Source of the DNA: T1Sed10-7 sp047921175
Lineage (GTDB): Bacteria; Actinomycetota; Nitriliruptoria; Nitriliruptorales; Nitriliruptoraceae
Assembly (NCBI GenBank): GCA_047921175.1
Contig: JBLRWQ010000065.1
Location: 1-16,145, forward strand
DNA length: 16,145 nt
Reading direction: 5' to 3'
Positions 13,206 to 16,145 of this stretch are shown one piece after another. How positions within the stretch are numbered: position 1 is the stretch's first letter; every line of letters begins with the position of its first letter. The notes under the pieces were generated by a model, which saw only the letters and a program-made list of their open reading frames with translations, was not told the origin of the DNA and did not search any database. A program made the translations under genes and the position numbers.

Positions 13206-14000
13206 GTGCAGACCAGCGTCAGCATCCCCGGTGCCGAGCCGTGGTCCGCGGTCGGTGACGGGACACGGGGTCGGACCGGGGTCGTGGTCGTCCACGGGTT
13301 CACCGCCAACCCGGTCGGCACCCGCCCGCTCGGTGAGCGGCTCGCTGCGGCGGGCTACACCGTCGAGGTGCCCCTGCTGCCGGGGCACGGGACCAGCCAC
13401 CACGACCTGGCCCGGACCGGGTACGCCGACTGGGCCGGGGCGGTCGAACGGCTCGTCGACCAGCTCGCCGTCCGGTGCGACCGTGTGGTCCTGGTCGGGC
13501 ACTCGATGGGGGGCACGATCAGCCTGGACCTCGCGGCCCGTCGGGCCGAGGTGGTCGACGCGGTGGTGGTCATCAACCCGGCGATCCGCGCCCCGCGCGG
13601 GCTGCTGGCCCGCATCGCACCGCTGCTGGGCTACGTCGTCCCCTACGTGCCGCGTGACCTGGCCGGCCTGCCGACCGACGACATCGCCCTGGACGGCACC
13701 GAGGAGTCGGCCTACGCGCTGGTACCGGCCCGGGCGGCCGCGTCGCTGCTGCGCGAGCTCGATCGCATCCGCGCGGGCCTGCTCGACGTGACGGCACCGC
13801 TGCTCGTGATCCGCTCGCCGCACGACCACACGGTCGACCCCCGTGACGCGCTCGACGTGCTGGAGCTGACCGCGAGCCGTGACCTGCGGGAGCTGGTGTG
13901 CGAGGACAGCTACCACGTGCCGCAGCTCGACCACGACGCGGTGCGCGTGGAGGAGACCCTCCTGCGGTTCCTCGCGGAGGTGCTGGAGCCGGTGTCGTGA
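13206..14000 (+). CDS. alpha/beta hydrolase, monoacylglycerol-lipase/carboxylesterase type, 264 aa
   Basis: Serine hydrolase with an intact triad: nucleophile S100 in G-H-S-M-G-G, acid D207 in R-S-P-H-D-H, and histidine H237 in S-Y-H-V. The oxyanion region V-V-H-G-F-T is at 28-33, and L-P-G-H-G-T follows at 58-63. Size and motif spacing fit the bacterial monoacylglycerol lipase/carboxylesterase group, cytosolic enzymes that cleave short- to medium-chain esters or monoacylglycerols; the true substrate is unknown. Start choice is uncertain. GTG 13206 is preferred because family members begin a few residues before P-G-A-E-P, GAGGG (13193-13197) is well spaced, and a -10 candidate lies upstream. 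GTG 13164 behind AGGAGGT (13148-13154) would add 14 residues. It is coupled by GTGA to the SRPBCC gene. Confidence 0.9.
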   Translation: MQTSVSIPGAEPWSAVGDGTRGRTGVVVVHGFTANPVGTRPLGERLAAAGYTVEVPLLPGHGTSHHDLARTGYADWAGAVERLVDQLAVRCDRVVLVGHSMGGTISLDLAARRAEVVDAVVVINPAIRAPRGLLARIAPLLGYVVPYVPRDLAGLPTDDIALDGTEESAYALVPARAAASLLRELDRIRAGLLDVTAPLLVIRSPHDHTVDPRDALDVLELTASRDLRELVCEDSYHVPQLDHDAVRVEETLLRFLAEVLEPVS

Positions 14001-14464
14001 GACGCCGCGGGCCGACGGTGCGGCTGACCGCCGATGACGCGACCTTCGTCCGCGCCCCCGAGTCGCTGGTCTACCGGCGGCTCACCGATCTCGCGTCCTG
14101 GCCGACGTGGTGGTCGGGCTGCGAGGTCGCCCCGATGCCGTCGCCGCCCGGCTCCGAGCGCTTCGCCGTCCGCCTCGCGACCGGCGCCGGCCGGCGGCTG
14201 GCCTGCACGGTCCGTCCCCACGGCTGGCGCCACGACCTCGGGGTGGTGCTGGCGCTGACCGGCGATCTGGACGGCCGCGGTGAGCTGTGGCTGGAGCCGA
14301 CCGGCGGCGGCACCGTGGTCCACCACGTGCTGTCCGCGACGACCCCGCTGCCACGTCCTGGACGCGTCCTGGCCGGTTACCGCCGGGCCGTCCGGGTCGG
14401 CCTGTGGGGGCTCAAGGACCTGCTGCAGGTCGAGGTCCGCACCGCGGTGGGGCTGCAGCCGTGA
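13997..14464 (+). CDS. SRPBCC-fold (polyketide cyclase/START-like) protein, 155 aa
   Basis: The protein fits the SRPBCC helix-grip pattern. An N-terminal strand (A-T-F-V-R-A-P) is followed by a helix with V-Y-R-R-L-T-D-L-A-S-W-P-T-W-W (25-39), typical of polyketide-cyclase/dehydrase members. Then come alternating beta strands and a long C-terminal helix (about 122-148) ending in L-K-D-L-L-Q-V-E-V. Such proteins bind hydrophobic ligands, often lipids, in a central cavity; no catalytic residues can be assigned. The GTG at 13997 overlaps the esterase stop by 4 nt, and the gene's stop overlaps the next start by 4 nt. The association of an SRPBCC protein with an esterase and a PimB-like enzyme recalls the M. 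tuberculosis Rv2185c region (memory only) and suggests a lipid-related role. Confidence 0.8.
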   Translation: MRRRGPTVRLTADDATFVRAPESLVYRRLTDLASWPTWWSGCEVAPMPSPPGSERFAVRLATGAGRRLACTVRPHGWRHDLGVVLALTGDLDGRGELWLEPTGGGTVVHHVLSATTPLPRPGRVLAGYRRAVRVGLWGLKDLLQVEVRTAVGLQP

Positions 14465-15156
14465 TCTGTCCCGCCTGCGGGGCGCGCAACGGCGAGCGGG
14501 CGACGTGGTGCTCGCAGTGCTTCACCGTGCTGGACGGACCGCCGCCGGGGCCCGCCGGTGCGGCGCCGTCGGGGCCCGCCGGTGCGGTCCCGCCTCCGCC
14601 CCCTCCGGCGGCGGCCGTCGACACCCCGGCGGCCACGAGCGGTGGCAAGCCCGGCGGTGGCGGGCCACCGGAGCGCGATGTCCGCGTCCGTGACGACCAG
14701 GTGGAGTGGCGCTGCACGGTCTGTGGTGGCTGGAGTTCGCTGCTCGAGGAGGCCTGCCTCGGCTGCGGTGCGCGCCGGCTCGGCTTCACGCCCGCCGAGG
14801 TTGCGGCGCCCTCCGTGCCCCGCGTGGGCGTCACGGTGAGCCTGCTCGCCTCCGCCCTGCTGCCGGGGCTCGGTCACCTGCTGCGCGGCGTGCTGGGCCT
14901 CGGGCTGGCGGTGCTCCTGCTGTGGCTGCTGTGGGCGGGGGGAGCGCTCGCGAGCCGAGGCGGTGCGGCCCCGCTGACCGCCGTGCTGGTGCTGGCCGCC
15001 GCCCTGCTGTGGGCCGTGAGCCTGCTCGACCTCCAGCGGCGAACCACGGACGCCGAACCGGTGCTCACCGGCCGGCTGCTGGCCTGGGGCACCGTGGGGG
15101 TGACCGGGCTGCTCGTGCTCGCGGCGATCGGTGGTGGTCTCTCCAGGGGCGGCTGA
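14461..15156 (+). CDS. double zinc-ribbon membrane protein, 231 aa
   Basis: The N-terminus is a zinc ribbon, C3-x2-C6 and C17-x2-C20. A Pro/Gly/Ala-rich linker (25-75) leads to a second ribbon, C85-x2-C88 and C99-x2-C102. The C-terminal third has hydrophobic helices at roughly 122-137, 141-165, 169-189 and 207-226, so it is an integral membrane protein with its ribbons probably cytoplasmic. I recognise no family with a known function. The linker contains an exact 17-nt direct repeat (14547-14563 and 14571-14587) coding G-P-A-G-A twice. The GTG at 14461 shares GTGA with the SRPBCC stop and is followed directly by I-C-P-A-C, which supports it. It is the last gene of the operon; an 81-nt gap follows. 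Confidence 0.82.
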   Translation: MICPACGARNGERATWCSQCFTVLDGPPPGPAGAAPSGPAGAVPPPPPPAAAVDTPAATSGGKPGGGGPPERDVRVRDDQVEWRCTVCGGWSSLLEEACLGCGARRLGFTPAEVAAPSVPRVGVTVSLLASALLPGLGHLLRGVLGLGLAVLLLWLLWAGGALASRGGAAPLTAVLVLAAALLWAVSLLDLQRRTTDAEPVLTGRLLAWGTVGVTGLLVLAAIGGGLSRGG

Positions 15157-15198
15157 TCCGTCGGCGGCTCCGGCCGGACGCACGGCTCGCCTGGCGGG

Positions 15199-15204
15199 CA
15201 TACT
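15199..15204 (+). promoter_or_regulatory. -10 element of the DUF348/G5 gene
   Basis: CATACT in GGGCATACTGG is close to TATACT and lies 33 nt before the ATG at 15238. CGGACG at 15175-15180 could be a weak -35 with 18-nt spacing. GGAGG at 15228-15232 supplies the ribosome binding site with 5-nt spacing. Confidence 0.45.
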
Positions 15205-15237
15205 GGAGGGGACGCTCGGCACCGACCGGAGGTCGTG

Positions 15238-16145
15238 ATGTCGCTCCGTCGGTCGGTGCTGGCTGCCCTCGGCGCGATCGCCGCCGGGGGTGTTGCGCTG
15301 GGCCTCTACCTCGTCGTTACCGCCGACGTCGCGGTCCACGTGGACGGTGGGGTCGTGCGGACCCGCACCAGCGCCGTGGACGTGGACGCGGCGCTGGCCC
15401 ACCTCGGCATCGTGCTCGCGGCCGCTGACGAGGTGGAGCCACCCGGTCCCACCGCGGTCGTGGACGGCCTCGTCATCACCGTACGACGGGCGGTCAGCGT
15501 CGAGGTGCGGGTGGACGACCGTGCCGGGGTGCTCGGACTCGAGGGGGACCGCTTCGTCGTGACCGCGGTGCTCGACAGCATGGGCGCGGCACTCGCAGAC
15601 AGCCCGGCAGCGGGCGCGATCGAGGTCGAGGCGCGGTTCGATCCGACGCTCGACCGACCCGTGGCCGACGGGGACCGGCTCGCGGTCGAGGTCGCCGTGC
15701 CGGTGACGATCCGTGCGGACGGCACCGAGCACGCATGGTCGTCCTATGCGGCGGACGTGTCGGGAGCGCTGGCCGAACGGGCCCTCGAGCTCGGCCCGGA
15801 CGATCGCATCGAGCCGTCGCTGACCACGCCCTTGGAGGCGGCTGGCCCGATCGTGGTCGCCCGGGTCGAGGTGGTCGAGGAGGTCGTCGAGGTCGTGCTC
15901 GAGCACGAGCGCCGGGAGGAACGCACCGACGATCTCCTGGAGGGGGAACAGCGGATCGCGAGCGAGGGTCGCGACGGGCTGCGTCGTGACACGTACACGG
16001 TGGTGCTGGTCGACGGCGAGGGCTGGCATGCCGGCGTGATCGGCATCGTCGCGAGCCGCCTGGTCGAGCGCACCGGCCGCCCGGCCTGCGTTGTCGGTTG
16101 GGAGGCGGGCGATATCGGCAAGGCATCCGGCCGTTCGGTCGCCGG
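15238..16145 (+). CDS. secreted DUF348/G5-domain protein running in frame into RecJ DHHA1 sequence (partial, 302 codons)
   Basis: The N-terminus is R-R followed by a hydrophobic stretch (6-28), a signal or membrane anchor. Three DUF348-like units follow: about 30-84 (V-A-V-H-V-D-G-G...), 86-151 and 152-208. Then comes a G5 domain from about 209: E-V-V-E-E-V-V-E-V-V, G-E-Q-R-I, G-R-D-G-L-R-R-D-T-Y-T-V-V-L-V-D-G at 260. This is the layout of Rpf/YabE-type cell-wall proteins, which then normally finish the G5 domain and carry a catalytic domain. Instead, residues 261-302 are E-G-W-H-A-G-V-I-G-I-V-A-S-R-L and R-P-A-C-V-V ... G-R-S-V-A, the DHHA1 signature of the cytosolic exonuclease RecJ. The reading frame is open to the window edge. 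An extracellular/cytosolic fusion makes little biological sense, so a chimeric assembly or a rearrangement is as likely as a real protein. Confidence 0.8.
   Translation, partial: MSLRRSVLAALGAIAAGGVALGLYLVVTADVAVHVDGGVVRTRTSAVDVDAALAHLGIVLAAADEVEPPGPTAVVDGLVITVRRAVSVEVRVDDRAGVLGLEGDRFVVTAVLDSMGAALADSPAAGAIEVEARFDPTLDRPVADGDRLAVEVAVPVTIRADGTEHAWSSYAADVSGALAERALELGPDDRIEPSLTTPLEAAGPIVVARVEVVEEVVEVVLEHERREERTDDLLEGEQRIASEGRDGLRRDTYTVVLVDGEGWHAGVIGIVASRLVERTGRPACVVGWEAGDIGKASGRSVA
16015..16145 (+). other. RecJ DHHA1-like segment (3' part of the chimeric reading frame, runs off the window)
   Basis: From about codon 260 the frame matches the strongly conserved C-terminal core of RecJ, the 5'-3' single-strand DNA exonuclease: G-W-H-x-G-V-I-G-I-V-A-S-R-L-V-E-R, R-P-A, and G-K-A-S-G-R-S. 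In RecJ this segment follows the DHH catalytic domain, of which nothing is present upstream. If the junction is real, the RecJ part here lacks its catalytic half; if it is an artefact, a complete recJ exists elsewhere. Confidence 0.75.

Noticed and set aside
11441..13321. 626-codon minus-strand frame overlapping the membrane-EEP gene in another frame
   Set aside because: Arg/Gly/Pro-rich out-of-frame translation without membrane helices or motifs.
14377..16029. 550-codon minus-strand frame opposite the zinc-ribbon and DUF348/G5 genes
   Set aside because: His/Arg/Gln/Asp-rich shadow of two supported plus-strand genes; no ribosome binding site or domain.

Overview
The window looks like chromosomal DNA from a very high-G+C actinobacterium. 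Supporting signs are a WhiB-family regulator, a PimB-like glycosyltransferase, a secreted DUF348/G5 protein of the Rpf/YabE kind, frequent GTG starts, and many 4-nt GTGA stop/start overlaps. A TusA-like protein, stand-alone universal stress domains and RecJ-like sequence would fit a deep-branching lineage better than Mycobacterium or Streptomyces, but that placement is inference. I see no RNA genes, insertion sequences, phage genes or CRISPR arrays.

Left part (1-4182): an unrecognised gene (109-654) converges on a two-gene minus-strand unit encoding a tandem universal stress protein and a TusA-like sulfur carrier. Divergent from it is a small receiver-domain protein with a degraded acidic pocket, then trpD and an overlapping csaA-like gene.

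Middle part (3736-8003): convergent on trpD/csaA is a DnaQ-type exonuclease fused to a UvrC/Cho-like GIY-YIG nuclease. A near-perfect LexA (SOS) box lies directly upstream of its start, and its last ~150 codons lie antisense to the whole of csaA. Upstream are whiB and a divergent TetR-family gene with a candidate operator. mutM (formamidopyrimidine-DNA glycosylase) follows on the minus strand, its promoter back-to-back with that of the next operon.

Right part (8004-16145): one plus-strand operon encodes a DUF309 protein, a zinc-ribbon protein, a coiled-coil NYN-type RNase and the PimB-like glycosyltransferase; the last three are joined by GTGA overlaps. It converges on a minus-strand multi-pass membrane protein whose C-terminal endonuclease/exonuclease/phosphatase domain has lost several catalytic residues. 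Divergent from that is an esterase/SRPBCC/zinc-ribbon membrane protein operon, also joined by GTGA overlaps. The final gene starts as a secreted DUF348/G5 protein but changes in frame, in the middle of its G5 domain, into the DHHA1 signature of RecJ. It is either a remarkable fusion or a chimeric junction, and is the oddest thing in the window.

Functional themes are DNA repair (exonuclease/UvrC-like protein, MutM, RecJ fragment), cell-envelope lipid work (PimB-like enzyme, lipase-like esterase, membrane protein) and stress regulation (USP, WhiB, TetR, receiver protein). The trpD/exonuclease convergence and the PimB/esterase/SRPBCC company resemble, from memory, the Rv2185c-Rv2192c part of the Mycobacterium tuberculosis chromosome.
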